DNA of 37,186 bases from Mesorhizobium sp. LHD-90 (GCF_030929505.1 NZ_JAVFVV010000033.1:1-37186); one strand, 5' to 3'. Positions 1 to 8,770 are shown, numbered from the stretch's first letter. Notes: a model not told the origin generated them from the sequence alone. Made by a program: numbers and translations.

Positions 1-130
1 GTTTCCGTTTGGCGGGCGCCCACTTTGTCGGATGGACTTGGCCGATGAACCACATCGACCCGCGCCATCCTCCGCGTGGATCGCCTCGCCAAACGAGAAA
101 CAGAATGAACCCGATTGGGTGCGACACGCT

Positions 131-760
131 CTAATCGGCCACCAGCGCGGCCAGCCGCTCGGCCTCATCCAGGTCCGCGACTGTGTTGGCGTTGAAAAAA
201 GGGTCAACAGGTTCGGCCGGCCAGGACACGGTTGCGAGGCGGTAGCGGGCGGTCCAACGGTCGATCTTGCGGAGGTCCTCCACGACGAGCGCGTGGCGCA
301 GTTCGTCGCGCAGGGCGACTTTCCAGAGACCGATGACCGGATGCGCCTGGCCGCCGGATGCCGCGACGACAAGGTCTGCGCCGTCGGCCAGGCGCGCCTG
401 ATGCAGGCGGGCGACAAGATCGCGCGGCAGGAACGGGCAATCGCCGGCGGCGCTGACGATCCATTCCAAGCCGGGCCTGTTCGTTGCCGTCCACTCGAGC
501 GCGGCGAGAATGCCGGCGAGCGGTCCAGGATAGCCTTCGACCGGGTCGGCGACGACGGCAAGCCCGAAGCGGGAAAAGCGGGCCGGATCGCCATTGGCGT
601 TGAGCACCAGCCCGTCGCATTGCGGCGCCAGCCGCTCGATGACGTGGTCGAGGATCGCGCGCCCGGCGATCTCGCGCATCGGCTTGTCCCCGCCGCCCAT
701 GCGCCGGCCAAGTCCGCCGGCGAGTGCGACGCCCAGGGTCGCGGGCTGGTCAGTCGTCAT
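131..760 (-). CDS. mobA: Molybdenum cofactor guanylyltransferase MobA
   Basis: Cytoplasmic enzyme that transfers GMP from GTP to molybdopterin to make the guanine-dinucleotide cofactor used by formate dehydrogenases. The 209-residue protein is of normal length for MobA and has the nucleotide-binding signature [14 protein letters not shown] at residues 14-27, a variant of the usual AGGxSxRMGxDK in which the Ser is Gly. AAGDCPF further on fits the metal-binding loop of this family, and NANT near the C-terminus is also typical. The ATG at 760 is chosen because [10 protein letters not shown] directly precedes the nucleotide-binding strand; a longer reading frame to 874 only adds Arg/Ser-rich residues read out of the fdhD end. 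The gene overlaps the fdhD stop by 11 bases, so the two are probably translationally coupled. The position beside formate dehydrogenase genes supports the role. Confidence 0.9.
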   Translation of the reverse strand: MTTDQPATLGVALAGGLGRRMGGGDKPMREIAGRAILDHVIERLAPQCDGLVLNANGDPARFSRFGLAVVADPVEGYPGPLAGILAALEWTATNRPGLEWIVSAAGDCPFLPRDLVARLHQARLADGADLVVAASGGQAHPVIGLWKVALRDELRHALVVEDLRKIDRWTARYRLATVSWPAEPVDPFFNANTVADLDEAERLAALVAD

Positions 761-1634
761 GCTCGGCGCCCTTGCGGCGATGGCGCGGCGCTTCCTCGTC
801 CACCGAGGCGAGGTCATGGTCGAAGACGATCCGTTCCTGGCCTGAAAGCGCGGTAAACCGCTTGCCGCGCGCACGACCGACCAGCGTCAGTCCGACTTCA
901 CGGGCGAGCGCGACACCCCAGGCGGTGAAACCCGAGCGCGAGACCAGGATAGGAACGCCCATCCGTACCGTCTTGATCGTCATCTCGGAGGTCAGCCGTC
1001 CCGTGGTGTAGAGGATCTTGTCGGCCGCATCGACGCCGTGGCGGTACATCCAGCCGGCGATCTTGTCCACGGCGTTATGGCGGCCCACGTCCTCCATATA
1101 GCAGATCGGCGTACCCTCCCGGCAAAGCACGCAGCCATGGATGGCGCCTGCCTCAAGATAGAGGGACGGCGTGGTGTTGATCTTGCGCGTCAGCTCGTAG
1201 AGCCAGGAGGTGCGAAGCTCGGAGGCGGGGAGCGCGACGTCCCCGATCGCCTCGATGAGGTCGCCGAAGGCGGTGCCTTGTGCGCAGCCCGAGGTCTGGG
1301 TCCGCTTCTTGAGCTTCTGCTCGTAGTCGGTATGGCGCTCGGTGCGCACGACCACGACCTGCAGGTCTTCGTCATGGTCGACGCCGGTCACCACATCGTC
1401 GGGCAGAAGCATGTTCTGGTTCAAGAGGTAGCCGAGCGCCAGATAGTCGGGATAGTCGCCGATCGTCATCATGGTGACGATCTCCTGCGCGTTAAGATAA
1501 AGCGTCAGGGCGCGCTCCACGGGCACGCGGACCTGCACCGGCGCGCCCGTATGGTCGACACCCGTAACCAGCTCCGTCAGCCGCGGGTCCTGTGGGTCCG
1601 GCATGACGATGGCTGGGTCCGGACGGCGTGTCAT
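750..1634 (-). CDS. fdhD: Formate dehydrogenase accessory sulfurtransferase FdhD
   Basis: FdhD receives sulfur from a cysteine desulfurase and passes it to the Mo/W cofactor, which makes formate dehydrogenase active. The 294-residue protein carries the family core: NAQEIVTMM near 48-56, the SGCAQG loop at 115-120, [11 protein letters not shown] at 161-171, [11 protein letters not shown] at 181-191 and the phosphate/nucleotide-binding TGRLTSEM at 211-218. The usual CxxC loop (two Cys in E. coli FdhD) is reduced to one Cys, C117. In-frame ATG codons exist at 1634, 1643 and 1664 and none has a clear Shine-Dalgarno sequence; 1634 is used here and the true start could be any of them. Downstream it overlaps mobA; upstream it is divergent from moeA. 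Confidence 0.92.
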   Translation of the reverse strand: MTRRPDPAIVMPDPQDPRLTELVTGVDHTGAPVQVRVPVERALTLYLNAQEIVTMMTIGDYPDYLALGYLLNQNMLLPDDVVTGVDHDEDLQVVVVRTERHTDYEQKLKKRTQTSGCAQGTAFGDLIEAIGDVALPASELRTSWLYELTRKINTTPSLYLEAGAIHGCVLCREGTPICYMEDVGRHNAVDKIAGWMYRHGVDAADKILYTTGRLTSEMTIKTVRMGVPILVSRSGFTAWGVALAREVGLTLVGRARGKRFTALSGQERIVFDHDLASVDEEAPRHRRKGAEHDD

Positions 1635-1697
1635 CTGATGCATGGCGGACTCGTGAACTCGCATTCCGGCTGGCCCGGTTTGGCTTGACCCTCCCCT

Positions 1698-1726
1698 TAT
1701 AGCCTGTTCAAACCAAGGCTGGTCAA
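1698..1726 (-). promoter_or_regulatory. Putative fdhD promoter and inverted repeats
   Basis: On the minus strand TTGACC (1726-1721) and CTATAA (1703-1698) are 17 bases apart, a good sigma70-like pair, and would start the fdhD-mobA transcript near 1690. The same stretch contains inverted repeats: TTGACC at 1685-1690 against GGTCAA at 1721-1726, and AGCCT at 1701-1705 against AGGCT at 1716-1720. These lie between fdhD and divergent moeA, so they could be an operator shared by both. This is sequence resemblance only; no regulator is known from the window. Confidence 0.45.
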
Positions 1727-1794
1727 AAAAGGCTCGGCATCGACGTTTGCGGATCCAACCCGCATCCAGTCGCGCCGGAGAGACTGAAGAGGCG

Positions 1795-3051
1795 ATGGCG
1801 CAACTCTCGGACGACTGCTTCGCATTCGGCGGACCGATGCGGTCCATCGACGAAACCGCCGCATTGATCGCCTCGAAGCTCAGCGCCGTGGAGGAGGTCG
1901 AGACGGTTCCGCTGGCGCTGGCGGACGGGCGCGTGTTGGCAAGGGACATGATCGCGCCGCTGCCGCTGCCGCCGTTCACCAATTCGGCGGTCGACGGTTA
2001 CGCCGTGCGAGGCGTCGACCTTCCCCACGGCGCCGAGACTGCCTTCGCCGTCGGCGGACGGGTTCAGGCCGGCATGGCGCCGGATATGGCTGTGTCGCCC
2101 GGCCAGGCGGTGCGCATCTTCACCGGCGCGCCAATGCCGGAGGGAGCCGACACTGTGTTCATGCAGGAGGACGTGCGCGTGGATGACTCCGGCCGGGTCA
2201 TTCTTCCGCCGGGTCTGAAAAGGGGCGCCAATGTGCGTCCGGCGGGTGAGGACGTCACGCAGGGCGATATGGTCTTGCCGGCAGGCCACCGCATGCGCCC
2301 GCAGGATGTCGCGCTCGCCGCCGCGCTGGGATTCATCGACGTAGAGCTGAGGCGCAGGATACGCGTCGCGGTGTTCTCGACCGGGGACGAGATCGTCGCG
2401 CCGGGGACCGCGCGCGGACCGGCTCAGCTTTTCGATTCCAACCGCTTCATGCTGATGGCCATGCTCGCACGCCTTGGCTGCGAGACCACGGATCTCGGCA
2501 TCCTGGCCGACGACAGGGAACTGATCGCCGACAGGCTGGGCGAAGCGGCAGGGACGCATGACCTGATCCTGACGTCGGGCGGCGTGTCGACCGGCGAGGC
2601 CGACTGCGTGAGGGCAGTAATCGAGCGCGCCGGGACCCTGGTGTTCTGGCGCGTGGCGATCAAGCCGGGGCGGCCGGTCGCCATGGGCGTAATCGGCGGC
2701 GTGCCGCTCATCGGACTGCCCGGCAACCCGGTGGCGAGTTTCGTGACCTTCGCGCATATCGCCCGCCCGGCCATACTCGCCCTTGCGGGAGCCCGTCCGC
2801 AACCGGCGATCCCGACCCCCGTGCGGGCCGCCTTCTCCTATCGCAAGAAGCAGGGGCGTCGCGAATATGTGCGGGCAAGCCTGCGCGCGACCGACGACGG
2901 GGGCTTCGAAGCGGTAAAGTTTCCCCGCGAAGGCGCCGGGCTACTGTCGTCGCTTGTCGCCACCGACGGTATTATCGAGCTGGGCGAGCGGACGACTCTC
3001 GTCGAACCGGGTCAGGTCGTTCGGTTTCTCGCCTATTCGAGCCTTGTTTGA
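1795..3051 (+). CDS. moeA: Molybdopterin molybdotransferase MoeA
   Basis: MoeA inserts molybdate (or tungstate) into adenylylated molybdopterin, the step before MobA. The 418-residue protein has the family layout: FTNSAVDGYA at 61-70, GAPMPEGADTVFMQED at 111-126, RPAGEDV at 148-154, the MoCF-binding domain with STGDEI at 195-200, TSGGVSTGEAD at 260-270 and the loop GLPGNPVA at 307-314, then a C-terminal beta domain. The start at 1795 is preferred over the longer frame from 1747 because MAQLSDDCFAFG begins the recognisable protein and a GAAGAGG purine stretch lies just upstream. It is divergent from fdhD and followed after 70 bases by the TusA-like gene. A genome often carries a second moeA in its main moa/moe operon, so this one may serve the formate dehydrogenase specifically (inference). 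Confidence 0.92.
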   Translation: MAQLSDDCFAFGGPMRSIDETAALIASKLSAVEEVETVPLALADGRVLARDMIAPLPLPPFTNSAVDGYAVRGVDLPHGAETAFAVGGRVQAGMAPDMAVSPGQAVRIFTGAPMPEGADTVFMQEDVRVDDSGRVILPPGLKRGANVRPAGEDVTQGDMVLPAGHRMRPQDVALAAALGFIDVELRRRIRVAVFSTGDEIVAPGTARGPAQLFDSNRFMLMAMLARLGCETTDLGILADDRELIADRLGEAAGTHDLILTSGGVSTGEADCVRAVIERAGTLVFWRVAIKPGRPVAMGVIGGVPLIGLPGNPVASFVTFAHIARPAILALAGARPQPAIPTPVRAAFSYRKKQGRREYVRASLRATDDGGFEAVKFPREGAGLLSSLVATDGIIELGERTTLVEPGQVVRFLAYSSLV

Positions 3052-3121
3052 GGGCCGTGGCGCTTTCACGGAGACATCCCGCTCAGGCGTCGATTGACGA
3101 TGCTGCGCCGGGTCGGGCATC

Positions 3122-3373
3122 ATGCCAGCGATGATGACGACGACAAAGCTCGACCTGACAGGGCTGAAATGCCCTTTGCCGGCACTCAAGACACGCAAGG
3201 CCCTGAAAGCCTTGAGGGCGGGCGAGCGGCTCGAGGTCCACTGTACCGACCCCTTGGCGATCATCGATATCCCCAATCTCCTCAACGAGATGGGGGACAG
3301 GCTTGAATCGACGGAACGCGACGGCGACCGCATCGTGTTCGTGATCGAGAAGACGCAGGCCGCGACGACTTGA
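3122..3373 (+). CDS. TusA/SirA-family sulfur carrier
   Basis: Small cytoplasmic protein (83 residues) of the TusA/SirA/YeeD family, which carries a persulfide on the Cys of a CPxP motif. LDLTGLKCPLPALKTRKAL places the active Cys at residue 17, followed by the helix typical of the fold, then LEVHCTDPLAIIDIPNLL and a final strand IVFVIEK. Start choice is uncertain: ATG codons occur at 3122, 3131 and 3134 and no strong ribosome site is visible. It sits between moeA and the formate dehydrogenase subunits. Members of this family can relay sulfur from a cysteine desulfurase, and TusA has been linked to Mo-cofactor biosynthesis in E. coli, so a role in sulfur supply to FdhD or the cofactor is a reasonable inference. 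Confidence 0.85.
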   Translation: MPAMMTTTKLDLTGLKCPLPALKTRKALKALRAGERLEVHCTDPLAIIDIPNLLNEMGDRLESTERDGDRIVFVIEKTQAATT

Positions 3374-3527
3374 CGGGTTGCGCTACTCTCTTGAGCGGTT
3401 CCATGATCTTAAGGCGGCAATTTCCGCGCGGGTCGTGCAGGGAACATAACGTGCCTCATTGTCAACATCCTCGCTTGCCCGAAATGTCGTTAACAGAGGC
3501 GGGCGTTTCAGCCGGGGAGGCGAGAGC

Positions 3528-5201
3528 ATGACAATGCAGGAGAGGCGACCGCGGGATCGAGGACCCAAGGGTAGGGGGCTGGACGATGCTGCGCTTGCCG
3601 CGGTCCGGGAGCTTCTCGGCGCTCGCGAGCGCCGCCGCGACCTGCTGATCGAGTTCCTGCATCTGATCCAGGACCGCTACGGCTGCCTGTCGGCCGCGCA
3701 TCTGCGGGCGCTGGCGGAGGACATGCGTCTGTCGCAGGCCGAAGTCTATGAGGTCGCGACGTTCTACGACCACTTCGATGTCGTGAAGGAGGGCGAGGCA
3801 AAACCGGCGCCGCTGACGATCCGCGTATGCGATTCGGTGAGTTGCATGATGGCCGGCGCCGAGACGCTTCTTGCCCAATTGCAGGCGGTTGCCGATCCGA
3901 CGGCGATACGGGTCGTGCGTGCGCCCTGCATGGGCCGCTGCGCCGGCGCGCCCGCCGCTCGCATCGGCAATCGCGAAGTCGATCAGGCGACCGCGAAGAG
4001 CCTGCTGGGTATGGCGGGGGCAGGGCAGACTGATGTCCTGGTACCCGACCATGTCGGCCTCGAGGCATATCGCAGGGAAGGCGGCTACCGACTTCTGCAG
4101 CAGGTCCGGGACGGGGCGCTGACCACCGACGCGATCATCGCCATGCTCGGCGATGCTGGCTTGCGCGGCCTCGGCGGGGCGGGCTTTCCCGCCGGGAAGA
4201 AATGGCAATTCGTGCGCTCCTATCCAGGCCCGCGCCTGATGTCGATCAATGGCGACGAAGGCGAGCCCGGGACGTTCAAGGACCGCATCTATCTCGAAAA
4301 AGACCCGCATCGGACCTTCGAGGGCGCGCTGATAGCTGCCCATGCAGTCGAGGCCGAGCGCATCTACTTCTATATGCGCGACGAGTATCCGGCGGTGCTC
4401 GCCATCTTGCGAGCCGAGATCGCGGCCCTGGAGGCCGCCGGCATCGCAAAGCCCGGCTTCATCGAACTGCGGCGGGGCGCCGGCGCCTATATCTGCGGCG
4501 AGGAGAGTGCGATGCTGGAGAGCATCGAGGGCCGACGCGGAATGCCACGGCACCGTCCGCCCTATATCGCGGAGGTCGGGCTGTTCGGCCGTCCCACGCT
4601 CAACCACAATGTTGAGACGCTTTGGTGGATCCGCGACATCATCGAAAAGGGCGCCGAGTGGTTCGCCGCCCAGGGCAAACCCGGTCATCCCGGGATCAGG
4701 TCCTGGTCTGTTTCGGGCCGGGTGAAAAACCCCGGCGTCAAGCTGGCGCCGGCCGGCGTTACGGTGCGCGAGTTGATCGAGGACCATTGCGGCGGCATGG
4801 CCGACGGACACGAATTCAAGGCCTATCTGCCGGGCGGCGCTTCGGGCGGCATCCTGCCGGCCTCGATGGGCGACATCCCGCTCGATTTCGGCGGCGAGCT
4901 TGCCAAGCAGGGCGCCTTCGTCGGATCGCATGCCGTGGTGGTGTTCTCGCAGGTCGACAACATCAAGGACGTCACGCTCAACCTCATGAAGTTCTTCAAG
5001 CATGAGAGCTGCGGAAAGTGCACGCCATGCCGCGAAGGAACCGAAAAGCTGGTGACTCTCTTGAAGGAGGAGGGGCCGCTGCCCGAAAATGACATCCGCG
5101 ACCTCGAAACGGTCATGCGCGATTCATCGATCTGCGGCCTTGGCCAGGCAGCGCCGAATCCGGTCAACCACCTGCTGACGCATTTCCGGAGTGATCTGTG
5201 A
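3528..5201 (+). CDS. fdsB: NAD-dependent formate dehydrogenase beta subunit, NuoE-NuoF fusion
   Basis: Diaphorase subunit that passes electrons from the alpha subunit to NAD+ through FMN. The 557-residue protein is a fusion. Residues 1-165 are NuoE/FdsG-like with the thioredoxin-fold [2Fe-2S] ligands C101, C106, C134 and C138. Residues 205-557 are NuoF/FdsB-like with the FMN/NADH loop GLGGAGFPAGKK (214-225), NGDEGEPGTFKDR (241-253), GAYICGEE (319-326) and the [4Fe-4S] ligands C495, C498, C501 and C536. GGGGAGG at 3514-3520, 7 bases before the ATG at 3528, fixes the start against a longer frame from 3459. The stop overlaps the fdsA start by one base (TGATG). Many formate dehydrogenases have these as two genes; the fused form resembles the beta subunit of the Methylorubrum extorquens FDH1 type. 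Confidence 0.93.
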   Translation: MTMQERRPRDRGPKGRGLDDAALAAVRELLGARERRRDLLIEFLHLIQDRYGCLSAAHLRALAEDMRLSQAEVYEVATFYDHFDVVKEGEAKPAPLTIRVCDSVSCMMAGAETLLAQLQAVADPTAIRVVRAPCMGRCAGAPAARIGNREVDQATAKSLLGMAGAGQTDVLVPDHVGLEAYRREGGYRLLQQVRDGALTTDAIIAMLGDAGLRGLGGAGFPAGKKWQFVRSYPGPRLMSINGDEGEPGTFKDRIYLEKDPHRTFEGALIAAHAVEAERIYFYMRDEYPAVLAILRAEIAALEAAGIAKPGFIELRRGAGAYICGEESAMLESIEGRRGMPRHRPPYIAEVGLFGRPTLNHNVETLWWIRDIIEKGAEWFAAQGKPGHPGIRSWSVSGRVKNPGVKLAPAGVTVRELIEDHCGGMADGHEFKAYLPGGASGGILPASMGDIPLDFGGELAKQGAFVGSHAVVVFSQVDNIKDVTLNLMKFFKHESCGKCTPCREGTEKLVTLLKEEGPLPENDIRDLETVMRDSSICGLGQAAPNPVNHLLTHFRSDL

Positions 5202-7990
5202 TGGCAAACAACGTCGTATTCACGCTTGACGGGAAAACCGTCACCGCCGGTCAAGACGAGACGATCTGGGACGCAGCCAGGCGCGAAGGCACGAAGATTC
5301 CGCATCTGTGCCATGTCGACATGCCGGGCTACCGTCCCGACGGCAACTGCCGCGCCTGCATGGTGGAGGTGGAGGGCGAACGCGTTCTCGCCGCATCCTG
5401 CATCCGCAAGCCGACCGCAGGCATGGTCGTGAAGACCGATACCGAACGCGCCCGCAAATCGCGCGAGATGGTGTTCGAGCTTCTCGCCAGCAACATGCGG
5501 CCGGCGAGCGACGGTCCGGACAGCCAGTCGGCCTTCTGGCAGTGGGCCGGCTCGATGGGGATTTCGGGCAATCGCTATGGCTCGAAGTTCGTCGGCGACG
5601 ACATGTCGCCGGAATTCGACGTCACCAATCCGGCGATCGCCGTCAACCTCGACGCCTGCATCACCTGCGGCGCCTGTGTGCGCGCCTGCCGCGAGGTGCA
5701 GGTCAACGACGTGATCGGCATGGCCGAGCGCGGCAACCATTCTGTTCCCGTCTTCGACATGCACGACCCGATGGGGCTGTCGACCTGCGTGACCTGCGGC
5801 GAATGTGTCCAAGCCTGCCCGACCGGCGCGTTGTATGAGAAATCGTTGATGGACGAGGCGGGCAGGATCCGTGTCGTCCAGCAATTCGACAGGGTTGTCG
5901 ACTCGGTGTGCCCGTTCTGCGGCGTCGGCTGCCAGACCAAGGTCGCCGTCAAGGACAACAGGATCGTCCAGATCGACGGCCGGGACGGCCCTGCCAACGA
6001 GAACAGGCTGTGCGTCAAGGGCCGCTTCGGCTTCGACTACGCGATGTCGCCGGAACGGCTGACCCGGCCGCTCATCCGCCGCGACGACGCGCCCAAGGCC
6101 GGCGACATCGACCTGCGCAACGTCGATCCGCTGACGATCTTCCGCGAGGCGAGCTGGGAGGAGGCGCTGGAGCGTGCCGCCGGCGGCCTGAAGCGTATCG
6201 TGAATGAGCACGGCGGAAAGGCGCTGGCCGGCTTCGGTTCGGCGAAGGGCTCCAACGAAGAGGCCTACCTGTTCCAAAAATTCGTGCGCCAGGGTTTCGG
6301 GACCAACAATGTCGACCACTGCACGCGGCTCTGCCATGCCTCATCAGTGGCGGCGCTGATGGAGGGCGTCGGGTCGGGCGCGGTCTCGGCGCCGTTCATG
6401 GACGCCATGAAGGCCGAATGCGTGATCGTCATCGGCGCGCGGCCGGCGACCAACCACCCGGTTGCCGCCACCTATTTCAAACAGGCGGCCAAGCGCGGCA
6501 CCAAGCTGATCGTGATGGACCCGCGCGGCCAGGACCTGATGCGCCACGCCAGCCACGCGTTGCGCTTCAAGCCTGGCAGCGACGTAGCGATGCTCAACGC
6601 ACTGCTGCACGTCATCATCAAGGAGAAGCTTTACGACGAGCAGTACGTCCAGGCCAATGTCTCCGGCTTCGAAGCGCTGAAGGCCAAGGTCAAGGATTTT
6701 TCACCCGAAGCCATGGCCGAGGTCTGCGGCATCGAGGCCAAGGTGCTGCGCGAGGTGGCGCGCACCTACGCCAAGGCCGAGCGTTCGATGATCTTCTGGG
6801 GCATGGGCATTTCACAGCACACCCATGGCACGGACAATTCGCGCTGCCTGATCGCACTGGCGCTGATCACAGGACAAGTCGGGCGTCCCGGCACGGGGCT
6901 CCATCCGCTACGCGGCCAGAACAACGTGCAAGGCGCTTCCGATGCAGGTCTTATCCCGATGTATTTCCCCGATTACAAGTCGGTGGAGAACATCGACATT
7001 CGCGGCCAGTACCAGAATTTCTGGGGTCAGACGCTGGACCCGAAGCGCGGCCTGACCGTAGTCGAGATCATCGACGCCATTCATGACGGCGAAATCAAGG
7101 GTATGTACATCATGGGTGAGAACCCGGCGATGTCGGATCCCGACCAGAGCCATGCCCGCGCGGCGCTCGCCAAGCTCGAGCATCTGGTGGTGCAGGACAT
7201 CTTCCTCACCGAGACCGCCTGGCACGCCGATGTGGTGCTGCCTGCCTCCGCCCATGCCGAAAAGCTCGGCACCTACACCAATACCAACCGGCAGGTGCAG
7301 ATCGGCAGGCCTGCGCTCGACCTGCCCGGCGAGGCGCGGCAGGACCTCGATCTCATCATCGAACTTGCCCGCCGCATGGGTCTCGACTGGAACTACAGCC
7401 ATGTGTCCGAGGTCTACTCAGAGATGGCGCAGGTGATGCCCTCACTGAAGCATATCTCGTGGGAGCGCATCGAGCGCGAGGAGTCGGTCGTCTATCCGGC
7501 CGACGGCCCGGACGTCCCCGGCAACGAGGTTGTCTTTACGTCCGGCTTCCCGACCGCGGACGGGCGAGGGCGCATCGTGCCGGCCGACCTGCTGCCGCCC
7601 GACGAGGTTCCGGACGACGAATTCCCGCTGGTGCTGACCACCGGACGCCTGCTCGAACATTGGCACACCGGCTCCATGACCCGCCGCGCGGGCGTGCTCA
7701 ATGCCATCGAACCCTATGGCATCGCGGCGATGAACCCGCACGAGATCAAGCGGCGTGGCCTGTCGCAGGGAGACGTGATCGCCGTCGAAACGCGGCGCGG
7801 CACGGTCGAGGCCATCCTCCGGGCAGATCGAGAGGTCGCCGACGGCATGGTGTTCATGCCGTTCTGCTTCAACGAGAGCCCGGCCAACATGCTCACCAAC
7901 CCGATGCTCGATCCATACGGCAAGATTCCGGAGTTCAAATACTGTGCCGCGCGGATTTCGCCGGCGCCGAGGGCCGTGGCCGCGGAGTAA
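5201..7990 (+). CDS. fdsA: NAD-dependent formate dehydrogenase alpha (catalytic) subunit
   Basis: Catalytic subunit oxidising formate to CO2 at a bis-MGD Mo or W centre. In the 929-residue protein, residues 1-80 form a plant-type [2Fe-2S] domain (C37, C50, C53, C67). Two ferredoxin-like [4Fe-4S] clusters follow (C153/C156/C159/C163 and C196/C199/C202/C206), then the molybdopterin oxidoreductase domain with its own cluster (C237, C240, C244, C271). The metal ligand is C378 followed by H379 in HCTRLCHASSVA, the position of selenocysteine in E. coli FdhF, so this is a Cys enzyme. The C-terminal MopB domain contains TGRLLEHWHTGSMTRR. No NuoG-type HxxxCxxC cluster is visible between residues 85 and 145, and no FdsD subunit gene follows. 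The ATG at 5201 overlaps the fdsB stop; a GTG one codon earlier is less likely. Mo versus W cannot be told from sequence alone. Confidence 0.94.
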   Translation: MANNVVFTLDGKTVTAGQDETIWDAARREGTKIPHLCHVDMPGYRPDGNCRACMVEVEGERVLAASCIRKPTAGMVVKTDTERARKSREMVFELLASNMRPASDGPDSQSAFWQWAGSMGISGNRYGSKFVGDDMSPEFDVTNPAIAVNLDACITCGACVRACREVQVNDVIGMAERGNHSVPVFDMHDPMGLSTCVTCGECVQACPTGALYEKSLMDEAGRIRVVQQFDRVVDSVCPFCGVGCQTKVAVKDNRIVQIDGRDGPANENRLCVKGRFGFDYAMSPERLTRPLIRRDDAPKAGDIDLRNVDPLTIFREASWEEALERAAGGLKRIVNEHGGKALAGFGSAKGSNEEAYLFQKFVRQGFGTNNVDHCTRLCHASSVAALMEGVGSGAVSAPFMDAMKAECVIVIGARPATNHPVAATYFKQAAKRGTKLIVMDPRGQDLMRHASHALRFKPGSDVAMLNALLHVIIKEKLYDEQYVQANVSGFEALKAKVKDFSPEAMAEVCGIEAKVLREVARTYAKAERSMIFWGMGISQHTHGTDNSRCLIALALITGQVGRPGTGLHPLRGQNNVQGASDAGLIPMYFPDYKSVENIDIRGQYQNFWGQTLDPKRGLTVVEIIDAIHDGEIKGMYIMGENPAMSDPDQSHARAALAKLEHLVVQDIFLTETAWHADVVLPASAHAEKLGTYTNTNRQVQIGRPALDLPGEARQDLDLIIELARRMGLDWNYSHVSEVYSEMAQVMPSLKHISWERIEREESVVYPADGPDVPGNEVVFTSGFPTADGRGRIVPADLLPPDEVPDDEFPLVLTTGRLLEHWHTGSMTRRAGVLNAIEPYGIAAMNPHEIKRRGLSQGDVIAVETRRGTVEAILRADREVADGMVFMPFCFNESPANMLTNPMLDPYGKIPEFKYCAARISPAPRAVAAE

Positions 7991-8323
7991 TCCCCGATCC
8001 GCGCCGGACATCGCGTGGCCCGCAAGCGCAGTGCCACCTTTGCCGGCGTCGGCGAAACCGCGACCGGCGCCCTTGACTTTCAGTCTCCGCCAACCCAGGT
8101 TGACGGCATGTCGACCGACCGCTCCACTCCTGTCCTTGCAAGGGTGTGCCCCATCGCGGGCCACTGACCCCCGGCCCGGTCGCGTCGCGCCCCGGCCGCG
8201 GGGCATCTGGCTGGCTTGCCCGCGCCGCGGGGCTGTCCAAGCCGCACAAGCGACATCATCCAGAACGACATCGATGCCACGAGCGCTGCGGCGCCGTCGC
8301 GGCACAATTGCGAGGAGGCCGAC
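7991..8323. other. Intergenic stretch between fdsA and rnk-like gene
   Basis: These 333 bases hold no recognisable gene, tRNA or T-rich terminator. Frames open across the stretch on both strands give low-complexity Arg/Pro-rich translations with no family features. Short GC-rich inverted repeats occur but none with a following T run. The last bases contain the ribosome site of the next gene (AGGAGG, 8313-8318). Confidence 0.5.
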
Positions 8324-8770
8324 ATGGCTCCCGACGGTACAAGACATAGCAAGCCGGCGATCAGAATGGCGCGCTCAGACCACGAGCGACTGTCGCGACT
8401 TGCCGAATCCTATTCGACAAGAAATCCCGAGGTAGCCGATCAGCTTCTCGCGGAACTCGACCGAGCCCGCGTCGTCGACGACAAGCGGGTCGCGGGCGAC
8501 GTCGTGAGGATGGGTTCGCGCCTGCGCTTCACCACCGATGCGGGCGAAGACAGAACTGTGACGCTCGTATTCCCGGGCGAGGCGGATATCGCCGAGGGCA
8601 AGGTCTCAATCCTCACGCCGATCGGCGCGGCCCTGATCGGCCTGTCGTCAGGTCAGTCCATCGACTGGACGGCGCGCGACGGTCGGGTACATCGACTCAC
8701 GGTCGAGAGCGTCGAGCCGGCGGCACCGGACAATCCGGGCAATGGCTACCAGGAATTGCGGTCGGCGTGA
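8324..8770 (+). CDS. rnk: Rnk-like GreA/GreB C-terminal domain protein
   Basis: Protein of 148 residues matching the Rnk layout: a short N-terminal helical part (RMARSDHERLSRLAES, VADQLLAELDRARVV, about residues 16-55) followed by the GreA/GreB C-terminal FKBP-like domain (DVVRMGSRLRFTT, VTLVFPGEAD, ISILTPIGAALIGLSSGQSIDW-like segment, about 62-125). Rnk binds RNA polymerase near the secondary channel in E. coli and was first described as a regulator of nucleoside diphosphate kinase; it lacks the coiled coil of GreA needed for transcript cleavage. AGGAGG at 8313-8318, 5 bases before the ATG, fixes the start and rejects a longer frame from 8216. The next gene is a second, divergent Rnk-like protein, so the two may act together or be redundant. 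Confidence 0.85.
   Translation: MAPDGTRHSKPAIRMARSDHERLSRLAESYSTRNPEVADQLLAELDRARVVDDKRVAGDVVRMGSRLRFTTDAGEDRTVTLVFPGEADIAEGKVSILTPIGAALIGLSSGQSIDWTARDGRVHRLTVESVEPAAPDNPGNGYQELRSA

Noticed and set aside
1-130. Possible start of a further leftward gene (ATG at 68) running off the left edge
   Set aside because: Only about 22 codons are visible and they match no MobB or other cofactor-gene N-terminus.
32-856. Rightward 274-codon open frame covering mobA
   Set aside because: It is antisense to mobA, has no family features and reflects high GC on the opposite strand.
3462-5003. Leftward 513-codon open frame across fdsB
   Set aside because: Antisense to a clear NuoEF fusion with intact motifs; the translation has no recognisable domain.
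4823-6337. Leftward 504-codon open frame across fdsB and fdsA
   Set aside because: Spans the junction of two real genes in antisense; a GC-driven shadow.
6321-6341. Possible selenocysteine site in formate dehydrogenase alpha
   Set aside because: The metal-ligand codon encodes Cys (C378), with no in-frame TGA, so no selenocysteine machinery is implied.
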